From NCBI GenBank assembly GCA_039029195.1, contig JBCCGR010000022.1, positions 12,949 through 76,948 of the forward strand: a stretch of DNA of 64,000 nt, given 5' to 3'. The notes below the pieces were generated by a model. The model did no database searches. It saw nothing but the letters and a program-made list of their open reading frames with translations, and was not told the DNA's origin. This document shows positions 36,757-45,126 of the stretch, one piece after another (position 1 is the first letter of the stretch; every line of letters begins with the position of its first letter). This stretch comes from JBCCGR01 sp039029195. Its GTDB lineage: Bacteria > Pseudomonadota > Alphaproteobacteria > Rhizobiales > Rhizobiaceae. The position numbers were made by a program, and so were the translations under genes.

Positions 36757-37788
36757 GTGGCCAATAAAATGTCAATCTCGCGTCGTGGCTTTTTGGTTTT
36801 GCCGCTGGCCTTGGCAGCGTGCAAATTCGACCGCCGAATTTTCGAATTCACCGGCACCACCATGGGCACCTATTATCAGGTGACTGCGGTCGATGTGCCT
36901 GATCCCGTCCAGCAGGCGGAAATCAAGGATGGCATTGAGACTGCCTTCGCCAGCGTGATCAGACAACTGTCCAACTGGGATCCGAAATCCGAGATTTCCC
37001 GCTTCAACGCGAATCAGACCACCAACAGCGTAGCCATGTCGCCAATGCTTGCCGAGGTCATGAGCGCTGCAGCAGCGGTGCACCAGCAGAGCCTCGGACG
37101 ATTTGACACAACCATCACGCCGTTGATTGAAGCCTGGGGCTTTGGCGCGACAGGTGCGCAACACAAGAAACCGTCGCAGGAAAAAATCCGGCACGCCTTG
37201 GCCAATTCTGGCCATCACAACACGCTGGATCAGTCCACCAACACGCTGAAGAAGAAGAAACCCGAAGCTCAGGTCTTCCTGTCAGCCATCGGCAAGGGTT
37301 TCGGCACAGATGTTGTGGCGCGTATGCTTGAGAGCAAAGGCGTTAAAAACTACCTGATCGAGATCGGTGGTGATATCTACGCCAAGGGTCGCAATGAAAA
37401 TGGCCAGCCCTGGCAGGTCGGTGTCGAAACACCTCGGACAAGCGGAAGCGGCATCATGGAAGTGGTTGGTTTGAGCAACCTCGGCATGGCGTCATCAGGC
37501 GACTATCGCAACTACTTTGAACAGGATGGCAAGCGCTACTCGCATGTCATTGATCCAACGACCGGAGAACCAATCAAGCATCACACGGCTTCAGCAACCG
37601 TTCTTGCCGAAAACGGCATGCTCGCTGATGCCTGGGCAACAGCCATGCTGACGCTGGGTCGCGAAGAAGGGCTGAAAGTGGCAGATGCGAACAACATTGC
37701 CGTCATGTTCATCGATCGTGACTACAGCAATGCAACCGAACGCTTTAAAGTTACGACGAACAAGCGTTTCAAATCGCTCCAGATCTAA
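36757..37788 (+). CDS. apbE: FAD:protein FMN transferase (flavin transferase for Na+-NQR)
   Basis: A 343-residue lipoprotein-type ApbE that attaches FMN to threonines of NqrB and NqrC. The N terminus has an RR motif and lipobox (SISRRGFLVLPLALAAC), so it is probably exported by Tat and lipid-anchored on the periplasmic side, where its targets lie. Domain motifs: GTTMGTYYQVTAVDV, DTTITPLIEAWGFG, AIGKGFGTDVVARMLESKGVKNYLIEIGGDIYAKG, and HVIDPTTGEPIKHHTASATVLAENGMLADAWATAMLTLG. A GTG at 36757 behind GAGGA is the likely start. It is divergent from nqr and followed by nqrM. Confidence 0.95.
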   Translation: MANKMSISRRGFLVLPLALAACKFDRRIFEFTGTTMGTYYQVTAVDVPDPVQQAEIKDGIETAFASVIRQLSNWDPKSEISRFNANQTTNSVAMSPMLAEVMSAAAAVHQQSLGRFDTTITPLIEAWGFGATGAQHKKPSQEKIRHALANSGHHNTLDQSTNTLKKKKPEAQVFLSAIGKGFGTDVVARMLESKGVKNYLIEIGGDIYAKGRNENGQPWQVGVETPRTSGSGIMEVVGLSNLGMASSGDYRNYFEQDGKRYSHVIDPTTGEPIKHHTASATVLAENGMLADAWATAMLTLGREEGLKVADANNIAVMFIDRDYSNATERFKVTTNKRFKSLQI

Positions 37789-37803
37789 CGACACAGGTTT
37801 CAG

Positions 37804-38040
37804 GTGACGACTTTCTTACTCGCATTCGGTTTGTTGATGACAATCGTCGTCGGCATGTCGCTCGGCGTGATTTTCATGGGCCGCACCATCAAGGGAAGCT
37901 GTGGCGGCCTGAACGCTGTGGGGGATGCTGATCACTGTCTCGTCTGCCACAAGGAAATTGATCCAAACAGCCCGTTGCGCGACCGTCTGGAATGTCCGCG
38001 CATCAAAAAGCGTATGGAACAGGCCGGGATGAAGACATAG
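37804..38040 (+). CDS. nqrM: Na+-NQR maturation protein NqrM
   Basis: A 78-residue protein with one N-terminal membrane helix (LLAFGLLMTIVVGMSLGVIF) and four conserved cysteines (C33, C45, C48, C64) in GSCGGL, DHCLVCHKE and LECPR. In Vibrio, NqrM (DUF539) is needed to deliver or build the iron site between NqrD and NqrE. It starts at a GTG 16 bases after apbE; the pair forms a maturation operon opposite the nqr structural genes. Confidence 0.95.
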   Translation: MTTFLLAFGLLMTIVVGMSLGVIFMGRTIKGSCGGLNAVGDADHCLVCHKEIDPNSPLRDRLECPRIKKRMEQAGMKT

Positions 38041-38065
38041 CCGTCTCAAACAACGGCGGAGCTCC

Positions 38066-38236
38066 CTAATTGCCTCCGGCCACCGGAACGAACCCAATGG
38101 TCAAAAACGATCCTGCGGCGATGATTCCAAACAGCCACAATTGCCATGTGGCGCCGCCGACTTTCCAGACACGCCGATACTGGTACCCGGCCACACAGCC
38201 GATCATAAATAGGATAAAAGCCAGATAGGTGTTCAT
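38066..38236 (-). CDS. 56-residue two-helix membrane protein, probably a real small gene
   Basis: A complete frame from ATG (38236) to TAG encodes 56 residues: an N-terminal helix (TYLAFILFMIGCVAGYQY), a short basic loop (RRVWKVGG), and a second helix (WQLWLFGIIAAGSFLTIGFV) ending PVAGGN. Hydrophobicity, the positive-inside loop and the clean stop suggest a small membrane protein; the ribosome-binding site is weak. It lies 26 bases past nqrM on the opposite strand, convergent with it. Function is unknown; a link to Na+-NQR assembly would be guesswork from position. Confidence 0.5.
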   Translation of the reverse strand: MNTYLAFILFMIGCVAGYQYRRVWKVGGATWQLWLFGIIAAGSFLTIGFVPVAGGN

Positions 38237-38491
38237 TATTCAGGCGGGCCCGTCATCAACAGATGTTGCAGCATCGGGTGCGAAACCAAATTGCTGATCA
38301 ATTGCGGTTTGTAGAGCGCTTCCAATTCAAATGGAACCGCCAGATGACGGCAACTTCACCAACGCAATGCGCAGTCGTGCGCTCTACTCAGAAAATTCCG
38401 TGCAATTCTGAAAAGAATTACGTTAGCCTGTGTGCCAAGCCGCGCAATGCGGCAACAAAAAGCGTCGGATTGAATTGGGAGGTCATCCATA

Positions 38492-39013
38492 ATGCCAGCA
38501 TCATATCAAGCACCGCGTCGGGACGATGGTTCGCGTGATAAAACCACCAGCCAGTCTCTTTCAACCAACACCCAGAACAAGATTGCAAAAATCCAGGACA
38601 TACTGGACCGCAGAAATGGTGATCTGTTCACAATCTCAGAAGCTGACACAATCGCGTCTGCGGTGAAGGTACTGCGAGACAAGCGCATTGGTGCGCTGAT
38701 CGTAACCAACGATACCGGTTCGATGGTGGGCATCCTTTCGGAACGCGATATTGTGCGCAAACTGGCCGAAACGCCGGGCAACACCCTGCCACAGACCGTT
38801 TCAGAAAACATGACCCGCAAGGTCATGACCTGCGAGCCCGAAGATGCGCTTGTTGAGGTGCTCCGCCGCATGTCCGAAGGCCGGTTCCGCCATATGCCGG
38901 TCATGAAATCGGATGAACTGCTGGGCATTGTCACCATTGGTGACGTGGTCAATTATCGGCTGGACGAACTGGAATATGAAGCACTGCAATTGAAGCAACT
39001 CATCGTCGGATAG
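38492..39013 (+). CDS. CBS domain-pair protein
   Basis: A 173-residue cytoplasmic protein with two CBS motifs: the first at about residues 43-97 (LFTISEADTIASAVKVLRDKRIGALIVTNDTGSMVGILSERDIVRKL) and the second at about 105-160 (VMTCEPEDALVEVLRRMSEGRFRHMPVMKSDELLGIVTIGDVV). CBS pairs bind adenosyl nucleotides and often sense energy state; the partner here is unknown. GGGAGG 9 bases before the ATG supports the start. The first 30 residues are polar and variable. It stands alone between nqrM and ugp. Confidence 0.9.
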   Translation: MPASYQAPRRDDGSRDKTTSQSLSTNTQNKIAKIQDILDRRNGDLFTISEADTIASAVKVLRDKRIGALIVTNDTGSMVGILSERDIVRKLAETPGNTLPQTVSENMTRKVMTCEPEDALVEVLRRMSEGRFRHMPVMKSDELLGIVTIGDVVNYRLDELEYEALQLKQLIVG

Positions 39014-39433
39014 AGATTCGACAGCAACCGGCGGCTATGACCTCACCGCCGGTTGCGCCTTTGTCACTTTTGCGCCTTCGGCCAAACTTTCATCGGTTCA
39101 CAAATCCGTCTTTAAATCTTCACAAAGCACTCAAATGTGAGCACGTTGCCGGTGCCGCTCAACGCCACCACCACTCGTCTCAAACACTCAAATTGGTCTC
39201 AAAAACACGTCTCGCTGGACTGCCCACTAGATTGCCCATTAGGCCTATTGTGCAAGGCTAGTTTTCAACAGAACCTGTCATAATTCACTGAAATTGTTTG
39301 GTTTCTTGGTTGCCCTCACCAACAGAATCCGCGCTTTTGGAACCTCGGAGCGTTGACGCGCAAAGCAAACCATTGAACACTCCCAAAGCGGACATTCTGG
39401 ACAATCCATGTTCGCGTTCAGAAGGAGTACACC
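39014..39433. promoter_or_regulatory. 420-bp upstream region of the ugp operon, with a possible Pho half-site
   Basis: No gene is supported. CTGTCAT (39275-39281) matches one half of the PhoB box but the second half four bases later (CACTGAA) fits poorly. TTGACG at 39353-39358 could be a -35 element 80 bp before ugpB. PhoB control of ugp is known in rhizobia, so the half-site is worth noting but weak. Confidence 0.3.
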
Positions 39434-40750
39434 ATGAAATTTCGCAAGATGCTTTTATCGGCGTCCATCATCGCGTCATCGGTCTGGACCAGCAACGCCA
39501 TGGCGGCGACCGAGATCCAGTTCTGGCACGCATTCACCGGCCGTTTGGGCGAGCTGGTTGCCGAACAGGTCAGCACATTCAACAGCAGCCAAAGCGACTA
39601 CAAGGTGGTGGCTTCGCACAAGGGCAATTACTCGGAAACCCTCAATGCAGGCATTGCCGCCTTCCGGGCGAAGGAACAGCCGCACATTTTGATGGTCTTT
39701 GAAGTTGGCACAGCCACAATGATGGCCGCCAAAGGCGCCATCAAACCGATCCACCAGGTGATGTCAGAGGCCGGCGCCACATTCGATCAGGATGCCTATA
39801 TCGGCTCGGTTAAGGGCTACTACACCACCACTGACGGTCAGATGCTGTCGCTTCCCTTCAACTCCTCCACACCCGTTCTTTGGGTCAACAAGGATGCATT
39901 GAAGGCCGCTGGCGTTGATCCGGACACGGATCTGTCAACCTGGCAGAAAGTTGGTGAAGTTCTCGACAAGGTGAAAGCGTCTGGCAGCAAATGTCCGCTG
40001 ACAACCGCCTGGCAGAGTTGGATCCATCTGGAAAACTTCTCCGCTTACCACAACACGCCATTTGCTTCCAAAGACAATGGCTTTGCTGGCACCGATACTG
40101 AGCTTTCCTTCAATGGTCCTTTGCAGGTTCAGCACATCCAGACCATGGGTGACTGGGCGAAAGACGGCAAATTCATCTATGCCGGTCGCCGCAACGAAGG
40201 TGGCGCCAACTTCCGTGCAGGCGAATGCGCACTCTTTACCGAGAGCTCCGCTGGCTATGCCGGTATCAAGGCTGAAGCCAAGTTCGACTTTGCTGTTCGC
40301 CCGCTCCCCTACTGGGAAGGCGCTGACGGCGCACCGCAGAACACCATCATTGGTGGTGCATCGCTTTGGGTGATGACCGGCCATGAGGCAGATGAGTATA
40401 AAGGCGTGGCAGCCTTCATGAACTTCCTCTCCTCCACCGGCATTCAGGCCAAATGGCACCAGGACACCGGCTACCTGCCGATCACATCCGCTGCCGGTGA
40501 CAAAACCAAGGCAGACGGGTTCTACGACAAGAACCCCGGCACTGATATTGCGGTCATCCAGATGACGGCAAAACAGCCAACCGCCAACTCTAAGGGCTTG
40601 CGCCTTGGTTCATTTGACCAGATCCGCGGCATCATCGACGAGGAACTGGAAGCTGTCTGGTCCGGCGACAAGGACGCCAAAACAGCGCTCACCAGCGCCG
40701 TGGACCGTGGCAACAAACTGCTGCGTCGCTTCGAGCAGGCAAACCGCTAA
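39434..40750 (+). CDS. ugpB: sn-Glycerol-3-phosphate ABC transporter, periplasmic binding protein
   Basis: A 438-residue family 1 solute-binding protein with a signal peptide (FRKMLLSASIIASSVWTSNA, cleavage after AMA near residue 24). The opening IQFWHAFTGRLGELVAEQVSTFNSSQSDYKVV and GNYSETLNAGIAAFRAKEQPHILMVFEVGTATMM are the UgpB signature, as are SSTPVLWVNKDALKAAGVDP and IIGGASLWVMTGH. It captures sn-glycerol-3-phosphate or glycerophosphodiesters in the periplasm. AGAAGGAG before the ATG. It is the first gene of ugpBAEC; a strong hairpin separates it from ugpA. Confidence 0.93.
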   Translation: MKFRKMLLSASIIASSVWTSNAMAATEIQFWHAFTGRLGELVAEQVSTFNSSQSDYKVVASHKGNYSETLNAGIAAFRAKEQPHILMVFEVGTATMMAAKGAIKPIHQVMSEAGATFDQDAYIGSVKGYYTTTDGQMLSLPFNSSTPVLWVNKDALKAAGVDPDTDLSTWQKVGEVLDKVKASGSKCPLTTAWQSWIHLENFSAYHNTPFASKDNGFAGTDTELSFNGPLQVQHIQTMGDWAKDGKFIYAGRRNEGGANFRAGECALFTESSAGYAGIKAEAKFDFAVRPLPYWEGADGAPQNTIIGGASLWVMTGHEADEYKGVAAFMNFLSSTGIQAKWHQDTGYLPITSAAGDKTKADGFYDKNPGTDIAVIQMTAKQPTANSKGLRLGSFDQIRGIIDEELEAVWSGDKDAKTALTSAVDRGNKLLRRFEQANR

Positions 40751-40770
40751 AACCTAACCAAACTTCAATC

Positions 40771-40797
40771 ACCGGCAGCGATCTCTTAGCTGCCGGT
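40771..40797 (+). terminator. Hairpin between ugpB and ugpA (mRNA stabiliser or attenuator)
   Basis: ACCGGCAGC (40771-40779) and GCTGCCGGT (40789-40797) are perfect 9-bp arms with a 9-base loop, followed by GGTTTCTCC. Such hairpins after binding-protein genes commonly keep the upstream mRNA abundant relative to the permease message. Confidence 0.65.
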
Positions 40798-40826
40798 GGT
40801 TTCTCCTCCCGCATGGCGTAATCTAG

Positions 40827-41708
40827 ATGGAAAAACGGGTCACATTTCGCGGCTGGCTTTTGCCAATGGCGCTGGTGTTTCCGCAGATACTGATATCTGC
40901 CGTTTTCTTTTTCTATCCCGCCGGCCAGGCCATCTGGCAATCGCTCTTCATTCCCGATCCGTTTGGACTGTCCGCCCAGTTTGTCGGCCTTGGAAATTTC
41001 GAATTTCTGCTGACAGACGAATATTACCGGGCATCATTCGTCACCACAGCCATCTTTTCGACCCTGGTTACGCTGGTTTCCATGGTTCCGGCGCTGTTTC
41101 TGGCCGTTCTTGCCGACCGCTTGATCAAGGGCGCGGGCACCTACCGTACACTTCTAATTTGGCCATACGCCGTAGCGCCTGCCGTCGCCGGCGTGTTATG
41201 GCTCTTCATGTTCAACACCCGTGTCGGTGTTGTGTCCTGGTATCTCGGTCAATTGGGATATGACTGGAACCATGTGCTCAACGAAGCCGAAGCCATGGGC
41301 CTTGTGGTCGTAGCCTCCGCCTGGGGCCGCATCAGCTACAATTTCCTGTTTTTCTTCGCAGCCCTTCAGGCTGTGCCGCGTTCGGTGATTGAAGCCGCGG
41401 CAATTGATGGAGCACGCTTCTGGAAGCGATTTTTCACAATCGTCCTGCCGCTCCTCTCGCCCACCACCTTTTTCCTGCTGGTGGTCAATGTGGTCTATTC
41501 TTTCTTCGAGACCTTCGGTGTGATCCACACAATCACCTCCGGCGGACCGCAGCAGGCAACGACCATTCTCGTTTACAAAGTATTTGCCGACGGGTTTGTG
41601 GGTCAGGACCTTGGATCGTCTGCCGCACAGTCGGTCATTCTTCTCATCGTCGTTGGCGCACTCACCGTAATCCAGTTCAAATTCGTTGAAAAACGGGTGC
41701 ACTATTGA
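40827..41708 (+). CDS. ugpA: sn-Glycerol-3-phosphate ABC transporter permease UgpA
   Basis: A 293-residue inner-membrane permease with six helices; [34 protein letters not shown] is the typical first segment and [29 protein letters not shown] is the EAA loop for the UgpC ATPase. [23 protein letters not shown] matches UgpA. Start codon ATG at 40827. It overlaps ugpE by 4 bases. Confidence 0.94.
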   Translation: MEKRVTFRGWLLPMALVFPQILISAVFFFYPAGQAIWQSLFIPDPFGLSAQFVGLGNFEFLLTDEYYRASFVTTAIFSTLVTLVSMVPALFLAVLADRLIKGAGTYRTLLIWPYAVAPAVAGVLWLFMFNTRVGVVSWYLGQLGYDWNHVLNEAEAMGLVVVASAWGRISYNFLFFFAALQAVPRSVIEAAAIDGARFWKRFFTIVLPLLSPTTFFLLVVNVVYSFFETFGVIHTITSGGPQQATTILVYKVFADGFVGQDLGSSAAQSVILLIVVGALTVIQFKFVEKRVHY

Positions 41709-42595
41709 CCGCTGAAACCATCAACTCAGCTGCAAACGGCGTCGAACCGCCACCGGGCATGGTGGAGCGCAAGGGATCCGCCCTTTGGCTCACCCATGTG
41801 CTGATGATTTTTGGCGTGCTGATTGTATTCTTTCCGATCTGGCTTGCCTTTGTTGCCTCAACAGTTACCCAGCCGGAAATCGTTAGCCCGCCGATGCCAC
41901 TCCTGCCGGGCGAGCATTTCTTTGACAACTACAAGCGAGCGCTGTTTTCCGGGGTCAACGTGCCGGTTGCAACCATGCTCTTCAACTCGCTGGTCATGGC
42001 AATGGGCATCGCGATCGGCAAAATCATCATCTCGCTGCTGTCGGCCTTTGCGATCGTCTATTTCCGCTTTCCGGGGCGTACGACCTTTTTCTGGATGATT
42101 TTCATCACCCTTATGCTGCCGGTCGAAGTGCGCATTGTTCCCACCTACGAAGTGGTTGCCGGGTTCGGCATGCTGAACTCTTACGCTGGCTTGATTTTTC
42201 CTCTGATAGCGTCAGCCACAGCAACATTCCTCTTCCGGCAGTTCTTTTTGACCATTCCCGACGAGTTAGCGGAAGCCGCGCGCGTTGATGGTGCAAAACC
42301 CATGCGGTTTTTCCTCGATATCGTGCTGCCCATGAGCCGCACCAACATCGCGGCCCTGTTCGTCATTCTCTTCATTTACGGCTGGAACCAATATCTGTGG
42401 CCGCTGCTCATCACCACTGATCCCGAAATGAACACCATCGTCATGGGCATCAAGCAGATGTTCCCGTCCGGCGATGACACCGCAGACTGGCCGGTGATCA
42501 TGGCGACATCCATTCTGGCGATGATCCCGCCGGTCATTGTGGTCATCTCAATGCAGAAACTCTTCATTCGCGGCCTTGTGGACAGCGAAAAGTAG
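41705..42595 (+). CDS. ugpE: sn-Glycerol-3-phosphate ABC transporter permease UgpE
   Basis: A 296-residue second permease with six helices: [94 protein letters not shown], and the EAA loop [38 protein letters not shown] near the end is diagnostic for the MalG/UgpE type. The start at 41705 (codon TTG) overlaps ugpA by 4 bases; 16 bases separate it from ugpC. Confidence 0.94.
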   Translation: MTAETINSAANGVEPPPGMVERKGSALWLTHVLMIFGVLIVFFPIWLAFVASTVTQPEIVSPPMPLLPGEHFFDNYKRALFSGVNVPVATMLFNSLVMAMGIAIGKIIISLLSAFAIVYFRFPGRTTFFWMIFITLMLPVEVRIVPTYEVVAGFGMLNSYAGLIFPLIASATATFLFRQFFLTIPDELAEAARVDGAKPMRFFLDIVLPMSRTNIAALFVILFIYGWNQYLWPLLITTDPEMNTIVMGIKQMFPSGDDTADWPVIMATSILAMIPPVIVVISMQKLFIRGLVDSEK

Positions 42596-42611
42596 GCAGG
42601 AACCAAACCCC

Positions 42612-43667
42612 ATGGCGACAGTTGCTCTGGAAGGCGTGAAAAAGCGCTTCGGCAAAACCGAAGTCATCCACGGCATTGATGTGGAAATCGAAGACGGCGA
42701 GTTCATCGTAATCGTTGGCCCCTCAGGCTGCGGCAAGTCCACCTTGTTGCGCATGGTGGCAGGCCTTGAAAGCGTCAGCGAAGGTGAAGTGCAAATCGGC
42801 GGTGCGCGGGTCAACGAGAAGGAACCCATGGATCGCGACATCGCCATGGTGTTTCAGAACTATGCACTCTATCCGCATATGTCGGTGCGTCAGAACATGG
42901 CCTACAGCCTGAAGATTGCGAAGGTCTCCGCCAGTGAAATTGATCGCAAGGTCAATGAGGCCGCAAAACTGTTGCAGCTTGAACCCTATCTTGATCGCAA
43001 ACCGCGCCAGCTTTCCGGTGGACAGCGCCAGCGCGTTGCCATGGGCCGCGCCATCGTGCGCGAACCAGCCGTATTCCTGTTTGATGAACCGCTTTCCAAC
43101 CTTGATGCCAAATTGCGGGTCCAGATGCGGCTGGAGATCAAGGAGCTTCAGTCAAAACTCGGTATCACATCGCTCTATGTCACCCACGATCAGGTGGAGG
43201 CCATGACCATGGCGGACCGCATGATCGTGATGAATGAGGGGGTTGGTGAACAGATCGGCACACCGCTAGAGGTGTATGAACGCCCTCGCACGCTCTTTGC
43301 CGCGCAATTCATCGGCAGCCCGGCCATGAATGTGGTGGACGGTACGATTGCGGACGGCAAGGTCACGCTGCAGGGCGGTGCTGTGCTGGATGCCGGTTCT
43401 GCAAACGATGGCGAGGTCAAGGTCGGCATTCGCCCCGAACATCTGGTGCCGGACCCTGATGGTCCGTTGCAGATGGACGTCAATCTGGTTGAACCCATCG
43501 GGGCGAACACATTGCTTCACGGAAAGCTCAACGGCGCACAGGAACCGTTCACGGCAAGCCTGGCCGGTATTCATCGTCTCTCGGGTTCCGGAGAAACAAT
43601 GAACTTCAGCGCGGTACCGGAAAATATGCACCTGTTCGACCGGAATTCCGGCAACCGGATTTCGTAG
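42612..43667 (+). CDS. ugpC: sn-Glycerol-3-phosphate ABC transporter ATP-binding protein
   Basis: A 351-residue ABC ATPase of the MalK/UgpC type. Walker [19 protein letters not shown], the ABC signature [19 protein letters not shown], Walker [16 protein letters not shown], and the switch His in [15 protein letters not shown] are intact, and a C-terminal TOBE regulatory domain follows from about residue 240 ([17 protein letters not shown] ... VGIRPEHL). I use the ATG at 42612, which gives the family start [25 protein letters not shown]; an in-frame start at 42537 lies inside ugpE. Confidence 0.95.
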   Translation: MATVALEGVKKRFGKTEVIHGIDVEIEDGEFIVIVGPSGCGKSTLLRMVAGLESVSEGEVQIGGARVNEKEPMDRDIAMVFQNYALYPHMSVRQNMAYSLKIAKVSASEIDRKVNEAAKLLQLEPYLDRKPRQLSGGQRQRVAMGRAIVREPAVFLFDEPLSNLDAKLRVQMRLEIKELQSKLGITSLYVTHDQVEAMTMADRMIVMNEGVGEQIGTPLEVYERPRTLFAAQFIGSPAMNVVDGTIADGKVTLQGGAVLDAGSANDGEVKVGIRPEHLVPDPDGPLQMDVNLVEPIGANTLLHGKLNGAQEPFTASLAGIHRLSGSGETMNFSAVPENMHLFDRNSGNRIS

Positions 43668-43863
43668 GACGTCTGGAACTTGGCGAGCGCTCGCACCTGT
43701 AGTCCGTAGGCGGGAAAACTTAACCTGCATCGACCAACAGCGCTCAGCGTTGGCCAATTCCGCCCTCATTGAAGGCAAACTTTTCTTCAATAAAATCAAT
43801 ACGCTCTGAAAACCTGATCCCATCACTGCCAAATCATCAGCCTGATCGATGCCTACCATTTAC

Positions 43864-43884
43864 ATATCCCCCTGTAGGGGATAT
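43864..43884 (+). promoter_or_regulatory. Operator for the CsoR/RcnR-family repressor
   Basis: ATATCCCC (43864-43871) and GGGGATAT (43877-43884) are perfect 8-bp arms around CTGTA. G/C runs flanked by AT ends are the form of site used by CsoR/RcnR-family repressors. The right arm also supplies the AGGGG that looks like the ribosome-binding site, 8 bases before the ATG at 43893, so repressor binding could block both transcription and translation. Confidence 0.75.
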
Positions 43885-43892
43885 AGAATCGC

Positions 43893-44156
43893 ATGAAACA
43901 TGCAAGCCACGCCGACATTCGCAACCGTCTGAAACGCAGCAACGGACACCTGCAAAAGGTAGTCGAAATGCTCGATGAAGAGCGGCCGTGCACCCAGCTT
44001 GCACAGCAGCTCCACGCAGTCGAACGTGCTGTCAGTGCGGCAAAGAAACTGCTGATCCAGGACCATATTGACCATTGCCTGGGTCAGCCGCCAGACAATG
44101 CAGAGGCTCATACCGCGATGATCGCCGAACTGCGCGAGATCACGCGTTACCTATAG
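43893..44156 (+). CDS. CsoR/RcnR-family metal-sensing repressor
   Basis: An 87-residue all-helical DUF156 repressor. The metal-ligand positions follow the family spacing: H3, C33 (RPCTQL), H58 and C62 (LIQDHIDHCL). The Cys-His-Cys pattern matches CsoR/InrS-type sensors, while the N-terminal H3 and additional H61 recall RcnR, so the metal could be nickel, cobalt or copper. Because the next gene is an RcnA-type Ni/Co exporter, Ni/Co sensing is most likely (rhizobial DmeR-like). The 14-base gap to the exporter and the palindrome upstream indicate autoregulation of one operon. Confidence 0.88.
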   Translation: MKHASHADIRNRLKRSNGHLQKVVEMLDEERPCTQLAQQLHAVERAVSAAKKLLIQDHIDHCLGQPPDNAEAHTAMIAELREITRYL

Positions 44157-44169
44157 GAAAGGATGGGTC

Positions 44170-45075
44170 GTGAGCCTGAATGATATGATCGCAGCCGGCA
44201 GCGCCAACCCGGTGTTGCTTTTCGTCTTTGCCTTGCTTTTGGGCGGGCTTCACGGGCTGGAGCCCGGCCATTCCAAAACCATGATGGCCGCCTACATCGT
44301 GGCCATTCAGGGCACAGTGAAACAGGCGATTCTACTAGGCGTTTCAGCCGCCTTCAGCCACTCGATCATTGTGTGGTTGCTGGCCATTGCGGCATTGACC
44401 TGGGGCAATGAGCTGATTGGTGAACAGTTGGAGCCCTATTTCATGATCGTCTCGGGCATTCTCGTGCTGGGGATTGCGGTCTGGATGCTTTGGCAAACAA
44501 GATCAGAGCCAAACGATCGCGACCATCATGAACACCACGGGTACCACGGTCATGCCCATGATGGACACCATCATCATTCGCATGATCACCATCACCGCCA
44601 TGAAGGACACAGCCACAGCGACGAGACGCACCATCATCACGCTCACAAGCCGCTTGATGTTTCCGACCTTGACGGTCCGCATCTTGACGCACATGCCCGC
44701 GCCCATGCGGCCGAAATCAAAGCGCGGCTTGCGACCGGCAAGATCGGCACCTGGCAAACCATCTTGTTCGGCCTGTCAGGCGGGTTGATCCCCTGCCCTG
44801 CAGCCGTCACAGTCTTCATCCTGTGTGTGCATCTGGGAAAATTCGCGCTGGGCATCACGCTCGTCAGCGCGTTCTCGATCGGCCTCGCTCTGACCCTTGT
44901 TGGGGTCGGCGTGGTTGCAGCCGTCGGGTTGCGGGTTGTCTCCTCAAAAACCTCCAGATTTGATCGATTGCTCAGTGCTGCCCCATGGATTTCTGCCGCA
45001 CTCATCGCCATTGTCGGGCTGATCATCATCTGGACCGGTGTTTCAAGCCTCGGCGATCACGGTCATGCTCACTGA
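44170..45075 (+). CDS. rcnA: Nickel/cobalt efflux protein, RcnA family
   Basis: A 301-residue membrane exporter. Helix one region LLGGLHGLEPGHSKTMMAAYIVA carries the HX4-type metal site of the NiCoT/RcnA family. A central cytoplasmic loop at about 118-160 contains some twenty-five His residues with Asp and Glu, a metal-binding string. SGGLIPCPAAVTVFILCVHLGKFALGI is the second diagnostic region. It begins with GTG at 44170. It removes Ni2+ and Co2+ under control of the repressor encoded just upstream. Confidence 0.93.
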   Translation: MSLNDMIAAGSANPVLLFVFALLLGGLHGLEPGHSKTMMAAYIVAIQGTVKQAILLGVSAAFSHSIIVWLLAIAALTWGNELIGEQLEPYFMIVSGILVLGIAVWMLWQTRSEPNDRDHHEHHGYHGHAHDGHHHHSHDHHHRHEGHSHSDETHHHHAHKPLDVSDLDGPHLDAHARAHAAEIKARLATGKIGTWQTILFGLSGGLIPCPAAVTVFILCVHLGKFALGITLVSAFSIGLALTLVGVGVVAAVGLRVVSSKTSRFDRLLSAAPWISAALIAIVGLIIIWTGVSSLGDHGHAH

Positions 45076-45126
45076 AGAAATTCAGTCAACAAAACGCACT
45101 GAAACCACCCGCTTTATGGAGGCAGG

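Noticed and set aside
39275..39292. A full Pho box upstream of ugpB
   Set aside because: Only the first half-site CTGTCAT matches; the second half differs at four of seven positions, so it is recorded only as a weak candidate.
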